64,000 nucleotides of DNA from Plasmopara viticola (lineage: Eukaryota; Oomycota; Peronosporomycetes; Peronosporales; Peronosporaceae), in the NCBI GenBank assembly GCA_001695595.3, contig MBPM02000061.1, positions 310,001-374,000 on the forward strand, written 5' to 3'. This document shows, piece by piece, positions 39,148 through 49,477 of this stretch (its first letter is position 1; each line of letters begins with the position of its first letter). The notes below the pieces were generated by a model. That model was not told the DNA's origin. It did no database searches and worked only from the letters and a program-made list of their open reading frames with translations. Both the position numbers and the translations under genes were made by a program.

Positions 39148-40420
39148 CTATGTAATGTCGTACATATAGCGATCCCTGTCTATGACGAGTATTTTGTTGT
39201 GAATAGGTGTCACTCCATGTACATCGATACGGCAGCATCTCAGATACCTCGACCTCTCTTTTAATACATCATGCCGTATACAAATTTGAACACAGTCGAC
39301 GATGATCGCTGTTTTGTGGGCTACGTGCCGCTTCAAGTGTAACAGATGAACCTCGTCCTTGATGTGTTGGCTCAAAGCTAATCACTTCTTTCATGTGATG
39401 TACGTTTCGAGCAATGCTCGGCGATTTACATGCCATCTCTGTCAGTAATTAGGTCTCGCCGATACTGCCTTGGCTAATTGCCAATCATGCCAACACCGGC
39501 ATCAGCAAAAGCTGCTTACATAGAGTATCGCTCGTTGATTCACATGGCGATCTATTTTTGACAACATTAGCGTCTATTTCTGAATTTTTAAGCTAAATCG
39601 ACTAGGTACATTGTCTGCCAATAGTCCTTCTCAATCTTATCAATGACTCATGAAAGCTCCACAACAGTCCCCTTCAATCGACCCAGAGTTTGTGATGTTC
39701 TATCCACGTACCTAAGATGAGATCATACCTAGTAGGTAAAAAAGCTTCTGTCTTCAACAAAGTCGAGCAAACTAATACTTGAAAATCGCTACCTCAGATA
39801 CGCTCCTGTTTCTAATCAAGCAGTGACAATATCGCGTTGATGTGCTTGTAGCGCTTACACGTATCATATGCTTTGGTATCCATATGTTTTGCTGTGCTAC
39901 TCACCGCGGCTTGTGGATCTATGCTGCTCGCTTATAAAGCTTTGTTATCCGCATTTTTGTGGCGCACCTCCAACAATCACGCTAGGTAGGTTAGAAGCGA
40001 TATATTTAGCGTCTTCTGCAACTGTTGCTGACAGCATATCTGGTCACCTGTCAAAAGCGCTTCTATGAACCTCGTTCCGTCTATCTTTGAGAATAAACAG
40101 TACATTGGTTCTCTTTTAAGCGTATCTTCATCGAGACTTCAATTTAATGGAGCCGTTCGCACAGCAAGGGTGCATAAAAATAGAATTGACTGGCTGTCAC
40201 CAAAGGTCTTGTCCCGTCAATCGATCCGGAGTTTGTGCTTTTCAAGGTAAGGCATGTACAAAGTCATACGTACTCGTCCGTGCAAGAAATGGAGATGACC
40301 CCGTGATAACGAAGTCCTCAAATTTCACAGCCAGCTCTATTATGCTCTTAAAAGCATCCAGGCCTGCTGCGCTGAAAAGTCAAATTGTAGCTGACTTATT
40401 TTCGTTGCTCTATATAACAG
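39148..40420 (-). mobile_element. Ty3/gypsy-like aspartic protease remnants (decayed)
   Basis: On the minus strand three broken pieces resemble the region of oomycete gypsy elements around the retroviral-type protease, where a D-L-D-x-R-Y-D-x-x-L-G-M-x-W-L strand is followed by H-E-P-x-I-D-W. Piece 1 at 39148-39375 ends V-I-D-R-D-R-Y-M-Y-D-I. Piece 2 near 39640-39720 reads W-I-E-H-H-K-L-W-V-D. Piece 3 at about 40190-40400 reads S-T-Y-D-F-V-H and then, in another frame, M-P-Y-L-E-K-H-K-L-R-I-D. Pieces 2 and 3 are also alike at DNA level (TCAATCGA-CC-GAGTTTGTG). No reverse transcriptase or integrase was seen nearby. The assignment rests on pattern memory only. Confidence 0.38.
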
Positions 40421-40439
40421 TATTACTTTAATGTATCAT

Positions 40440-42126
40440 GGCTGGCTGCCCGCATCTACCGGCATGCAAAATTTGCGACGCGGCAGATCCTACAAGATCT
40501 TAGAATTGTATGTTTATACACACGCGTGTGTACAACTAGCAGTCTACTGCTGCTGGTCACTTCGTCAAAAGTCATCAAGCTCTTAAGGTCAAAAATTTTA
40601 CTGTGTATATCATCCGCATACTCTTCATGAGAGCTAACTTTTACCTCAATAAACAGCTTCAATTTTTTGATAACTGATTGCGAGAAAGTATTGTTTACCA
40701 ATGACCCCTAATAGCCCTGAAGGTCTTTACTGAACCTTTTTGGTGTATCGTGTGCCGCAGTCGAAATAGCGAATGTTGTTGTTTTCTCAGCAGCACTTAG
40801 ACCCTTAGGGAATGCGCCCGGTTAAACGGACACCACAACTTCGAATTACGCAGGCCAAGACACTGCCCACCCACAAAGTCTCAAAACCGAGCTTTTTACG
40901 GCTGCATTCATCTACAAAAAAGACTAAGATGTCTTTTCCATCGTCGCCGCTGTCTGCACCTAAAGATGCTTAGTGCGAGGCGGGTCTACCCGTAGAATGA
41001 AGTCATTCTAACTCGGTCAGGGTGTAGCACTATAGTCATGTTGAGATCGTTTGCTGATATTTTTGAAGATTCGTGCCTCTCTTACTTACAGACAAGAAAG
41101 TGTAAACGCTGGTACAATTTACAGCTCACCGAAAGAAATGCGCTTTTTATTTGTTTTTAGGGATAAGAGTCACCAGGTGCGATGGTATCACATAGCACCT
41201 TGCAGAGAGGTGGTCTGCCGAGCTATAGAGGATTTTTCAGCGAACGACCATTTCCTATGTCCGATCTGAAAAAAAAACTTAAAACTGTGTTAAAATCACA
41301 TGGCATCTTATATAGAGGAAGCATGCAGAAAGATACGAAATACATGGTGATCGGCTGCTCACTATCTCTGGTCTTAAAAAATTAAGTGTGGACTGCAGTT
41401 TACGAAATGGTTTATCCAATGCACATTTATGTGTCTCGGTCCTACCTCTCATCCTTAATAAGCGACTATATCTACCTTATAGATATAAGATATCTTTAAA
41501 GGGTCCACTTAGAGCAACTTTTCAGGCTTTTTGAAGCAAAAACAACTTTCGATAGCCCACTACAGCAAATTAAGTTTGGCTTCGCTGAAGTATCTCTAGA
41601 GCTAATAGGCGAGTAGATTTAGTATTTTACATGCGAGGGGGACTTATTTAATGGCTTGGTAATAGCATGCCAAAAAAATGGCCTAAACCGTAGCAGAGTT
41701 TGTTCATTCCTTCTGCGCCGATAATACACTCGTCTGTATTAGCGTTAAGCTTGATCTTGCGCAGAAAGTTCATATAGGATTTACTTTGCGAAGCGGCCTG
41801 TCAAAGTATGCAGCTGAAAGCTTGCCCTGTAGTCAAGACCACAACGCCGTGTATAACTCTAAAACTAACGATAGTATCAATTAGGATGGCAAATTATGTG
41901 TCAATAAATTATATTACGTTTCAGAAAGAAATACATTGATATTTGCATTATATGTGAGTTTGGTCATTAAAAGTTGATCCGAAGCCGGAACTGGCCAATC
42001 ACCGATCGACTTTAGGGTGACTAAATGAGCTGTTCAAAAGCTGCTATTTCTTCTGGTGTCGTATCGATTCGATTCTATCTTTGCGCACTTCTGGCGCCAC
42101 CTAGCACTTGTAAAGTGCATCATAAA
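40440..42126. other. Gene-poor region, no supported gene
   Basis: Short frames only, none with a domain I recognise. The last part is the 3' flank of the SWEET gene. AT-rich, no clear repeat. Confidence 0.4.
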
Positions 42127-42903
42127 TCATCTCGGAAGAGGAGCGACAGGAGCCCGAAGCAGCTCGTAATTTAACGGGCTCTTGAACCAGCAAGCAAGAT
42201 GGTCCCAATACCACTGAGGACCTTCCGAAAGCTTGCTCTTTTGCATCGTAGCTTCCTCGCGGTTTGGACGATACTTTAAGTATAGAGCCACTTGAGCTGC
42301 ACAAAGTAGCATCCCCAGCAAATTCGGCACCATGACAAACATATCGCCAGCCACGATAGCGTATAGCACCCACAGCGCTGCATTGCCAAGAAAGACGGCG
42401 CTGATAGTAATGGGGATTGAAGACGCATCCTTGGTCTCAATCACCTTTTTCATACTCGCCATTGGGGACGCATAGAGTGCAATGTTGATCGAGACGGCGA
42501 CAAAGCCAAAAGTTGTGGCCACTTGGTCTGGAGTCTGGTTGGTCACTCCGTTGGCTCCAAGGATCAAGTAGAAGGTACCGGCTGCCAAAATACATGCAGC
42601 CCGACTCCAAATTTTGTGGACAAAAGCGCGATCAGTGCTCCAGCGATAGAAAATCGAACTGAAACCAATGGCCGTTGTGATGCCGTACAAATTGCACACG
42701 AGGACGGGAAAAATGTTGTACGTCCAAACGCCGTAGATTGCCCACATGAAACTATTGCAGAACAAAAGTGTGATCGGCAAGATCGAGACGTCACCCGTGG
42801 TGCGCGTTTGATGGATACGATAGAAATCCGGCAGCGGTGATAAACCCACAAAGAGTGCTGCAACAGTCGTGAGCACTCGGAGTACACCAAGAAGTGCGGT
42901 CAT
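42127..42903 (-). CDS. SWEET-family sugar transporter (MtN3/saliva)
   Basis: SWEETs move sugars down their gradient across the plasma membrane or vacuole. The start is the ATG at 42903, giving 258 residues; the frame opens earlier only through a TTG. Two MtN3/saliva triple-helix repeats are visible. The first has P-L-P-D-F-Y-R-I-H-Q-T-R-T-T-G-D-V-S, then a conserved N-S-F-M-W-A-I-Y-G and P-V-L-V-C-N-L-Y-G. The second has S-P-M-A-S-M-K-K-V-I-E-T-K-D-A-S-S-I-P, then G-N-A-A-L-W-V-L-Y-A and M-V-P-N-L-L-G-M-L-L. Both pore asparagines (in C-N-x-x-G and P-N-x-x-G) are present. The order is three helices, a linker helix and three helices, seven in all, with a short charged tail. Length and motifs are complete. 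In plant-associated oomycetes such carriers may take up host sugar, which is inference. It stands alone, with no operon-like partner. Confidence 0.95.
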   Translation of the reverse strand: MTALLGVLRVLTTVAALFVGLSPLPDFYRIHQTRTTGDVSILPITLLFCNSFMWAIYGVWTYNIFPVLVCNLYGITTAIGFSSIFYRWSTDRAFVHKIWSRAACILAAGTFYLILGANGVTNQTPDQVATTFGFVAVSINIALYASPMASMKKVIETKDASSIPITISAVFLGNAALWVLYAIVAGDMFVMVPNLLGMLLCAAQVALYLKYRPNREEATMQKSKLSEGPQWYWDHLACWFKSPLNYELLRAPVAPLPR

Positions 42904-43907
42904 TGGCGGTAGGAAGGAGAATGGCAAGTGGTGGGGCGAAGGGTGTGCGATGCGGAAAGTAATTTACGAGTTCTTTGGCGTCGTAAATAACGGCAACGCG
43001 TTCAAGACTCAGACCCCGATGCAAAGTGCTATTCTCGGTGCTCGAGACTTCTATTGATAGCTTTCCAGCCACACGTCAACATGTTCTTTCGGTGTTCGAG
43101 TGTGTCGTCATTCAGGCTACTAACCCTTTGACTAATTAAAATCTTTTCGTAGAGGTAATTAGAGTAGGTATACTTTTCAATGTTGAGGTAGCTAAAGCAT
43201 TCCCACGGTAGCTAAAGCATTCCCACGTGTCTATTCAAGCTTAGAGACCACGTCCTGAATTTTGGACTGCAACAGACCGATAAGTAGCTTTCCATTGTCA
43301 TCTTAACGTGTGCCACACAATGTAATAACTATTGCGCCGGTAAGACTTAATACTTTATTTCGACGTATTTGCAGCTTTTGATAATATTTACACAGATCCT
43401 ATCGTTTCGCATACCTATAACACGAGTACGAATCTATTCTACTTGCGTCCTTTGGACGTTATCGCTGAGTGGCCACCACACTGTTCGTTATTCATATGTC
43501 TCTTTGCGTAGTAAGAAACAAGTGGTACGTTTCCTTGTTCGGAAGAGTGACAATCTATATGTTTGTGTCCTGTTCTATTATGAAGCCCCAGGAAAAGTAA
43601 AGCGAGACTTGATCAAGCAAGTGAGCCAGACATCGAAAAAGCCCCGAGGGTACGCCCAACTCTGGTACAAGAATGGTCAAGAAGTGTCAAGGAGGTACAA
43701 GTTTCGAGAATACGTGGTCGTTCTGTGATACTTTTTTATTCAACGATAATGTGTTCGACTGAGTACCAGTGTACCAGTAACGAGCAATCTAGTGTACCAA
43801 CCTATCCAACTTACAAGCAGTAGGTAAAATCGGAAAGATGTCGATACTTACGTCAATTGCTCCAAGTCGGGCAAATCCAGTTCCCTGAAAGGCGTAAAAG
43901 GGCTCGT
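42904..43907. other. Intergenic region between SWEET and secreted-protein genes
   Basis: Upstream of the SWEET start there is a pyrimidine-rich stretch but no exact initiator. A 119-codon plus-strand frame at 43369-43728 has no ATG at all and no recognised domain, though its second half is Lys/Arg-rich and protein-like. It might be a decayed exon. I do not call it a gene. Confidence 0.4.
43187..43226. repeat. Perfect tandem duplication, 20 bp x 2
   Basis: The unit GGTAGCTAAAGCATTCCCAC occurs twice back to back (43187-43206 and 43207-43226) without a mismatch. Confidence 0.95.
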
Positions 43908-44669
43908 CTACGATTGCGTCGCCGGAGACGGGGTCGACGTGGTCTGCTCATGGGACGGGGCTTCCGTCGAGCCCGGAGCATGGGTCGGGGCTCCCGTCAT
44001 GCCCGGGGCATCGGTTGGGGCTTCCGTCATGCCCGGAGCATTCGTCGGGGCTCCCGTCATGCCTGGGGCATGGGTCGGGGCTTCAGTCGTGTTGGTGGTT
44101 TGCGTCATGGGGCTTGGCGTCGACCCCATTGGAGCAGGCGTCGTGTGGTCATTCTGGGCGTGTGGGCTGGGGGTCCCAGTCGACGTCGTGTTGGACGAAT
44201 CATGGTCAGCTCCCACCGTGGATGGCCCTCCGTGTTGCGTGGGGGCCGGAGTGTGTGTGCCTCCAAGATCCGGAGTCATGATCGAGGGCGATTGCGTCGC
44301 GTTTTCCGAGTCCCACGTGAACGGACACGGCTTGGAGTTGCCCGACTTGTCCATCGTATAGCAGCCCACGGTCGGGAAGACGCAACCCCACGTGTCTCCA
44401 GTCACGTGCGTACACTGGCTGTCCTCCTTGGCTATGCATTTCGATCCGTCGTACGATGGGAGGTACGGGTAGCAATCCGCAGTGGCGACGTCGCCCTTGA
44501 CCGGGCAAGCCGTGCCCGCGGGCGACTGACCCGACCCGGAGCAAATAGCGCCACGCACGTCTTGAAGCGTATAGGTCGCGTCCCGGCAGACCGACACTTC
44601 CGTGTTGGCCGACGAGCTTTCAATAGCGAGCGCTGCCGCGAGGACTAGTGGTGCAGTGGAGAATTTCAT
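43908..44669 (-). CDS. Secreted Cys-rich protein with mucin-like Thr/Ala/Pro repeat tail
   Basis: The first ATG is at 44669, giving 253 residues. It starts M-K-F-S-T followed by a Leu/Ala-rich stretch ([10 protein letters not shown]) and a likely signal-peptidase site after S-S-A or S-A-N. Residues about 25-115 hold around ten cysteines in a compact domain ([53 protein letters not shown]) with a K-P-C-P-F-T-W close. The rest is Ser/Thr/Pro-rich, ending in four to five copies of a 10-residue unit A-P-T-x-A-P-G-M-T-(G/E). Such tails are heavily O-glycosylated in known oomycete wall and cyst-coat proteins. No RXLR or LFLAK motif is present, so it is not a classical translocated effector. A wall or surface coat role is inferred. 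The Cys domain is one I associate with oomycete secreted families but cannot name. Confidence 0.87.
   Translation of the reverse strand: MKFSTAPLVLAAALAIESSSANTEVSVCRDATYTLQDVRGAICSGSGQSPAGTACPVKGDVATADCYPYLPSYDGSKCIAKEDSQCTHVTGDTWGCVFPTVGCYTMDKSGNSKPCPFTWDSENATQSPSIMTPDLGGTHTPAPTQHGGPSTVGADHDSSNTTSTGTPSPHAQNDHTTPAPMGSTPSPMTQTTNTTEAPTHAPGMTGAPTNAPGMTEAPTDAPGMTGAPTHAPGSTEAPSHEQTTSTPSPATQS
43951..44090. repeat. In-frame 30-bp coding minisatellite, about 4.7 copies
   Basis: The plus strand repeats a unit of the form T-GGTCGGGGCTCCCGTCATG-CCGGGGCA exactly every 30 bases, from 43951 to about 44090. It encodes the 10-residue units of the secreted protein's tail. The copies differ at a few bases, with alternating G/E at unit ends (APGMTG and APGMTE), which suggests an older 20-residue doublet. 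Confidence 0.92.
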
Positions 44670-44691
44670 CTTGTCGAAGGAAGGTGGTACC

Positions 44692-44699
44692 CGAGTGAA
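44692..44699 (-). promoter_or_regulatory. Initiator-like motif of the secreted-protein gene
   Basis: On the minus strand the bases read TTCACTCG, close to the oomycete initiator Y-TCA-Y-TYY. It lies 22 bases before the ATG at 44669, a normal short 5' UTR for this group. Confidence 0.4.
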
Positions 44700-45945
44700 G
44701 TGGCGCGGTGGAGTCAAAATTGATTGTGCCGTAAAATTGGCAAGAGCTACTTTGTCGAGAGGTTGTTGACACCCGTATTTTGGTACATTGTAAAAGAGTC
44801 AGCGCCGGGTGTGAGATTGTTCCCACCATCACTTTGGCCAAGTGTGGAAAAGACAAAGGTTGCAATTGCATCGACAAGGAAGGGGCATCTTTGCTAGAAG
44901 GAAGGATTGATTTGAGACCATCCCGTCGGTGGCTGTGAAATTCGAAAGCTTTCTCTGGTGATTTGATTCCATATGAACAATAGTACTATCGACTTGGGAG
45001 TAGGGGCACAAGGTCGAGTGTATGAAATGATCTCGATTACGGAAAATGGATTGTCGCCTTTTTATGGGAAAAAGAGTCAGTTGCCACGCTCCACAACCTG
45101 GGTACAGATCCTGATACACTCGGTACATTATTGCTACAATACTCGACGAGGCATTTATTGCTATGCTGATTGCCATAAGTTGAATGAAAGCTGCATCTGT
45201 TGACGCTTACGAATAGAAGTGGCGCATATATGAAGCCAGCTTAAAATATTACAGCACCTCAGCCTCTACGTTAAAGTTTGCAGAAGCGCAGAGAGAAAAT
45301 GGATTACAAGTGTCTCAAGGAGCAGACGACGAAAGGTACCGTCTTGGTACATGCAGTAGTGGTACATGCAGTAGTGTTTGTGCTGTTGAGGAGGGAAACT
45401 GAACCGAGGAGACGACGCACTTCCATCGTTTCTCGTCATCACCATGGTCACACGGGCACCTTTCAAAACCATGGACCGAATTAGAGGCGACTCTATCTGC
45501 TGCATCAAGCGCCAGTACCAGGTCTCACGGATTTTGCTACTTTGATTCGCACTTTGGTACAATACTTCTTGAATGTTCTACGGATTGCATGTCGTAAACA
45601 AATTTCTACAGCTCTTGACAATTACAAGTAGAACTGACGCACGTGCGGAGTCAACCTCAATGATTACAGTGACTCAGCAGATACTCGCCGATACGCCAAA
45701 GTCGTAAGTAGAAATGTTCCACAAATGTCTCAATTTGCAGACGACGGAAGGTACCGTATGGGTACATACAGTATTGTTTTGTACCGATGGTGTGGCACCT
45801 AGGTACGCAGTACGTGACGCCAGCCGTTGACGCTTTTACAAAGAACACTAGAATGTCTAGCTAGTTCACTCCGCTTCGCTTGAAGACGCGCATCGTGTCG
45901 TGTCCCAGCCGCTGGTTCCCATTCAATGTGGAGTTCAATATCAGG
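44700..45945. other. Gene-poor region with degenerate and tandem repeats
   Basis: No gene is supported. A direct repeat is shared by about 45294-45375 and 45708-45775 (ACAA-TGTCTCAA, GCAGACGACG-AAGGTACCGT, GGTACAT-CAGTA). In the first copy the 15-mer GGTACATGCAGTAGT is doubled exactly (45346-45360, 45361-45375). Confidence 0.7.
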
Positions 45946-47090
45946 TCAACAGCGCGTGATTAGATCACGCAAGAGCCGTACAAATGCACGCCGAGCGCTT
46001 GTAGAAATCGTTGGATTTCCAATGCCGTGGCCCGTAACTCGCAATAAATAGAGCAGTGCCAATTCAGTACCAAGACGAGGGCACTTTTGCACGACAATGG
46101 CTTCAATAGGGCGTTTTCTTGGTACAGGCCATGCAATCCTTGCCCATACCACTTTTCACACAATGCACAGTCTTGCTGCATGAACACACGACACGACCGG
46201 CAGATCCACTTGCCAATGACAAGAGGCCCACGGCCACAGCCATTACAGAGAGCGTCCTTTTCATCACTTGCCAGTTGCATCGCTTGGACGGAACCACTGG
46301 GGGTACCATTCGGGGAGGAAGAGGTTCCACTGGGTGGTACAAGCGACTGGTGGGATTGAAGCCGACTTGATCGATCAAAGCCACTGCCGACAATCTTTTG
46401 ATTTTGCCATCCTTTTCCCGACAAGGCATGGCCATGACTTCGAGCTCCACTCGCATGACAGTCTCCTCTGTCGTTGGGCTGCCTGCACTCTCTTGCAAAC
46501 GCACGCGAAAATCCATCGTCGGTTTGGCATACTTTCGACTGAAACACTGCAATCGATCGTGTTGGTCACCACGGTCCATTGCGTCGAGCAACGCGGGGAG
46601 CAAATAGAGCAGCCAAACTCGACTTAAAGCGTTGCGACCTTGGCCATGACTTTAGCCACGGCTTTGGTCCGATATAGCGTCGTTGTCTTGCAGTGCCACA
46701 CTGTCCAATCCGGAGGCACCCTATCTGTCGGCACGACGTCATCTCCTTTGTTGTCGATTAATGGAAACGACGCGTGTTGCGCATTCAACTGCGCGACACT
46801 CCCTTTCAATTCTTCCAATCGTCTCTGCATGACACGGAACTGCTAATCTTTTCACTCGACATAATTCTCTTTTAAGCATAAATCACGGGTCAAAGCACTG
46901 TTGGTGTGCTGCAACGTTTCGACTTGGGCCTGCAGCGCCGCAGACGGTTTGGAGGGGAAAGACCGGTATCACAAGGGGATACCAACCCACGATCTCGCTG
47001 CTCTAATCTCTCTAACTACGTTGTCCATGTCGTTGAGTTTCTAAAGATCTTTGCTTTTTCTTTGATTTGACTCCGACGACGAAATCTACA
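45946..47090 (-). pseudogene. Decayed gene, probably an oomycete bZIP-type protein
   Basis: Reading the minus strand, pieces in different frames join into one plausible protein. Near 47070 there is a basic stretch (R-R-R-S-Q-I-K-E-K-A-K). Then comes a heptad leucine run (L-Q-A-Q-V-E-T-L-Q-H-T-N-S-A-L) near 46930, two in-frame stops near 46850, and a frame with M-Q-R-R-L-E-E-L-K-G and W-T-V-W-H-C-K-T-T-T-L-Y-R-T-K-A-V (46830-46624). A second frame (46603 to about 46350) has L-P-A-L-L-D-A-M-D-R-G and K-Y-A-K-P-T-M-D-F-R-V-R. A third (about 46350-46150) has a cysteine-pair segment C-N-G-C-G-R-G ... W-I-C-R-S-C-R-V-F. A last frame ends at 45946 with R-R-A-F-V-R-L-L-R-D-L. At least three frameshifts and two stops make it non-functional as drawn. 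The basic region plus leucine heptads suggests a bZIP factor. This is moderate inference and the rest of the protein is unnamed. Confidence 0.5.
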
Positions 47091-48655
47091 GCAACAAGAG
47101 CTGGAAACTGCCTTTTTCATTGTCGTCCTCTTGATCTGGCAATTCGTCATTAATCGACGCGTATTGGAATCAGGCGTGATTTGATTCTTCAATGCTTGAT
47201 TTATGGTTTCTCGTGTGATACGGTTGGTCCAATGGGTTGACCCGTCATTCGTTGCAACATACCCTTTGGAGAACGTTATTCGAGCCTTCGGAGAATCTTA
47301 ATCGAGGTGGTCGATCAACAACGCGATCGGCGTGTCAATCAGATCGCCGACCTTATTTTTGTCGTCTCTAGTAGTTGAGAAGACAAAGTTTGGTCTTTCA
47401 GCGTATCTCCGCGTTCTACCGTCCCGAACCCTTTTTGACTTGGTAAGCAATCTTCTGTCAGCCATACTTTTAGATGAGTGTGTGCCAGAGTTTCTTGTAC
47501 GATCACTCACCTAATTTTTGACCTCCAATCACATAATGGCTCGCGGTTTTTAAAACATGCTATGTTCTGGACAAAGCCATCCATACCTTGCCAAGCCCAA
47601 ACATCATTCGGAGCTATCAAAGACGAGAAACGTTGCAATTGGTTCACCAAAATTCTTACTACAGTGATGTCGCTAGCAAATAATGGTAGTGTCACGTCGT
47701 AGAGCCTTAGTCGATGACTAACTTTCTTTCACATTAACAAGTCAGACGTAGTTTTTGGCCGCGTCAGAGCCGACAAGTACAATCCATGGCTCACTGCAAC
47801 CCTTCAAGATTATCTACACAGCCAACAAGCCAGTCTTGCAAGCACAAACCGCGCTATAGAGATTAAAGCTCTTTGAGCTAAGCTTTTCTGTTTCCTTTGG
47901 GCTCGACAAAGTTTTTTGGGGGCAGGCCGCTTTTAGCCTTTGAGATATTGCCAATTTTTCTCACAATGCCAGACGACTGATTGATTGTAGAATTTTGGTT
48001 CTTGAACCTTAACATATGACAGCTGAGACACCTCAGCCGCAAACGACAGGTACCACTACAGGTGAAGCGTTGACGAATGCTCATAGGTTGGCCAGTACCT
48101 TCAATGTTTATGGTTTTATATAGACATAGCTGGACTCCGTGGGACCAGTTCGTCTGATAAAGTTTGGCTCTGTAACTATCCTCACACCTGTGCCACCTTC
48201 TAAATGACTTTCACGACCCGAGTGCACCACGCTTGGCTTGGAATTGTGGACGGCTTTGAACGGTTTCTTGCGTTTCCCCCTCCCCAATAGTCAATACTAT
48301 TACAATCGAGAAAATAGGCTCATGACGTCTTCACCAAAGTTGCTATCGATTCGTGAAATGGAAACAATTACGAACGTAAGGCGACTATATGCGTGCTTCT
48401 GACAAAGTCGGTGTGGTGTGTCGTCACACTCGCGTCAACCTTCCTGAAAGCAATATTTATTTGGACTAATGCTCTTGTCTACTGTTATCACGTGGTCGAC
48501 AATCGCGAGGAAGCCTTTCAGACATGGACGCATCTGTGAGCACTCTACAGTAAGTAGATGTTTATGCTTAAAGCGACGGCTGAGGGCTCTAGGTGTCGAC
48601 GTGTGACTTCGCAATTCAGCTTTAAATATTCGTGCATACCTCTGCAGCGTCGGTG
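47091..48655. other. Gene-poor region, no supported gene
   Basis: Short frames only. A 70-codon minus frame at 47298-47510 is basic at its start but has no recognised motif. It could be an upstream remnant of the adjacent pseudogene. Confidence 0.4.
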
Positions 48656-48805
48656 CTAAACAGAGGACGTTGCAAATTTTTGCTTCGCAGTCGTTTTAAA
48701 AGCTACGAAAGTGTCGTGCTTAGATTTGGAATGAGCCACATAAGGCTTCGCCCCAAATGTGGGGTAGATCCTAACAAAAAAGTACATCATGAGGCATATC
48801 CATAA
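48656..48805 (-). mobile_element. Ty1/copia integrase fragment (weak)
   Basis: The minus-strand frame reads P-T-F-G-A-K-P-Y followed by S-K-S-K-H-D-T-F-V-A-F-K-T-T-A-K. This resembles copia integrase, where P-T-F-G-G-K-R-Y-F is followed by a K-S-K-x-E-x-F-x-A-F-K helix. The same P-T-F-G-G-K-R-Y-F string is present in the copia element near 56895. Confidence 0.4.
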
Positions 48806-49028
48806 ATTTCGACGGCTAAGATAGAGAGCGTGCCAAAGATGTTCACCACTGACCGGGCGTCTAGACCGCCATCGACATGTTATTGAAGGTATCAAAAGTT
48901 GGATGCGATGTCCTCTAGAGGTCACTTCAAAGTTGCTTCATTGTCCTCGTCATCAACTTTATAACCATGAGCGACGGAACGTCGAGAGCAAAGTGAGGCA
49001 GAAATGACAGATCATTGGGGTGGAGGAA

Positions 49029-49477
49029 GGCCTTCTTTTGCTCAAGTGTCTTTGCTCCAGTTCTCCTACGCGCAGACTCTTCGCTTTTACTCCTTCATCT
49101 TTTTAACTCTTTTAACAACTACACGGGAATATTCTCGCCCGTTATCAAGTATGGAACATTGTGAATTGTGATCAGCTTGACCAAGTACTTTGGATGGCTT
49201 CTGGATCTGCTTGATGTGGTTACGGCGCTCCTGTACGGCGCTACGAAAGAATTTGTGTTTTGTGTTGTGCTCGAAGGGGTGGAGCTCGACGATGACCACA
49301 ATTGTTTGGGGTTGGTGATGGCGATTACGGCCGAAGCAATCTTCGCGCGTGTGGAACGAGACGTTCGACGAGTTTGCGTGCTCGATTAGTTTCCAAGTGC
49401 CCCACTTCGACTCACGTCTGTTCGTCAAGGTTACAGTCGGCCAGTGTGAATTTTTGCTGGTGTACGTCGATGACCCA
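49029..49477 (+). mobile_element. Ty1/copia: LTR end fused directly to a reverse transcriptase fragment
   Basis: Bases 49029-49113 match the 3' part of the LTR at 60277-60529 (CTTCTTTTGCTCAAGTGTC and on to TTTTAACAACT). Reverse-transcriptase sequence starts at once (Y-S-P-V-I-K-Y-G-T-L, then D-V-V-T-A-L-L-Y-G-A-T-K-E-F-V, with frameshifts), and gag, protease and integrase are missing. It ends at F-L-L-V-Y-V-D-D, the catalytic YVDD box, at 49477, exactly where an oppositely oriented fragment begins. Confidence 0.75.

Noticed and set aside
42904..42927. Longer SWEET start at 42927
   Set aside because: The codon there is TTG; the first ATG is at 42903 and gives a normal SWEET N-terminus.
43369..43728. 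119-codon plus-strand frame rich in Lys/Arg
   Set aside because: It contains no ATG (starts TTG) and no domain I recognise; mentioned only as a possible decayed exon.
43857..44648. 263-codon Arg-rich plus-strand frame opposite the secreted-protein gene
   Set aside because: Antisense of a GC-rich 30-bp repeat; the minus strand has a signal peptide and ordered cysteines.
43908..44669. RXLR or Crinkler effector
   Set aside because: No RXLR, dEER or LFLAK motif after the signal peptide.
44670..44717. Longer start for the secreted protein at 44717
   Set aside because: The codon is TTG and would bury the signal peptide; ATG at 44669 puts it at the N-terminus.
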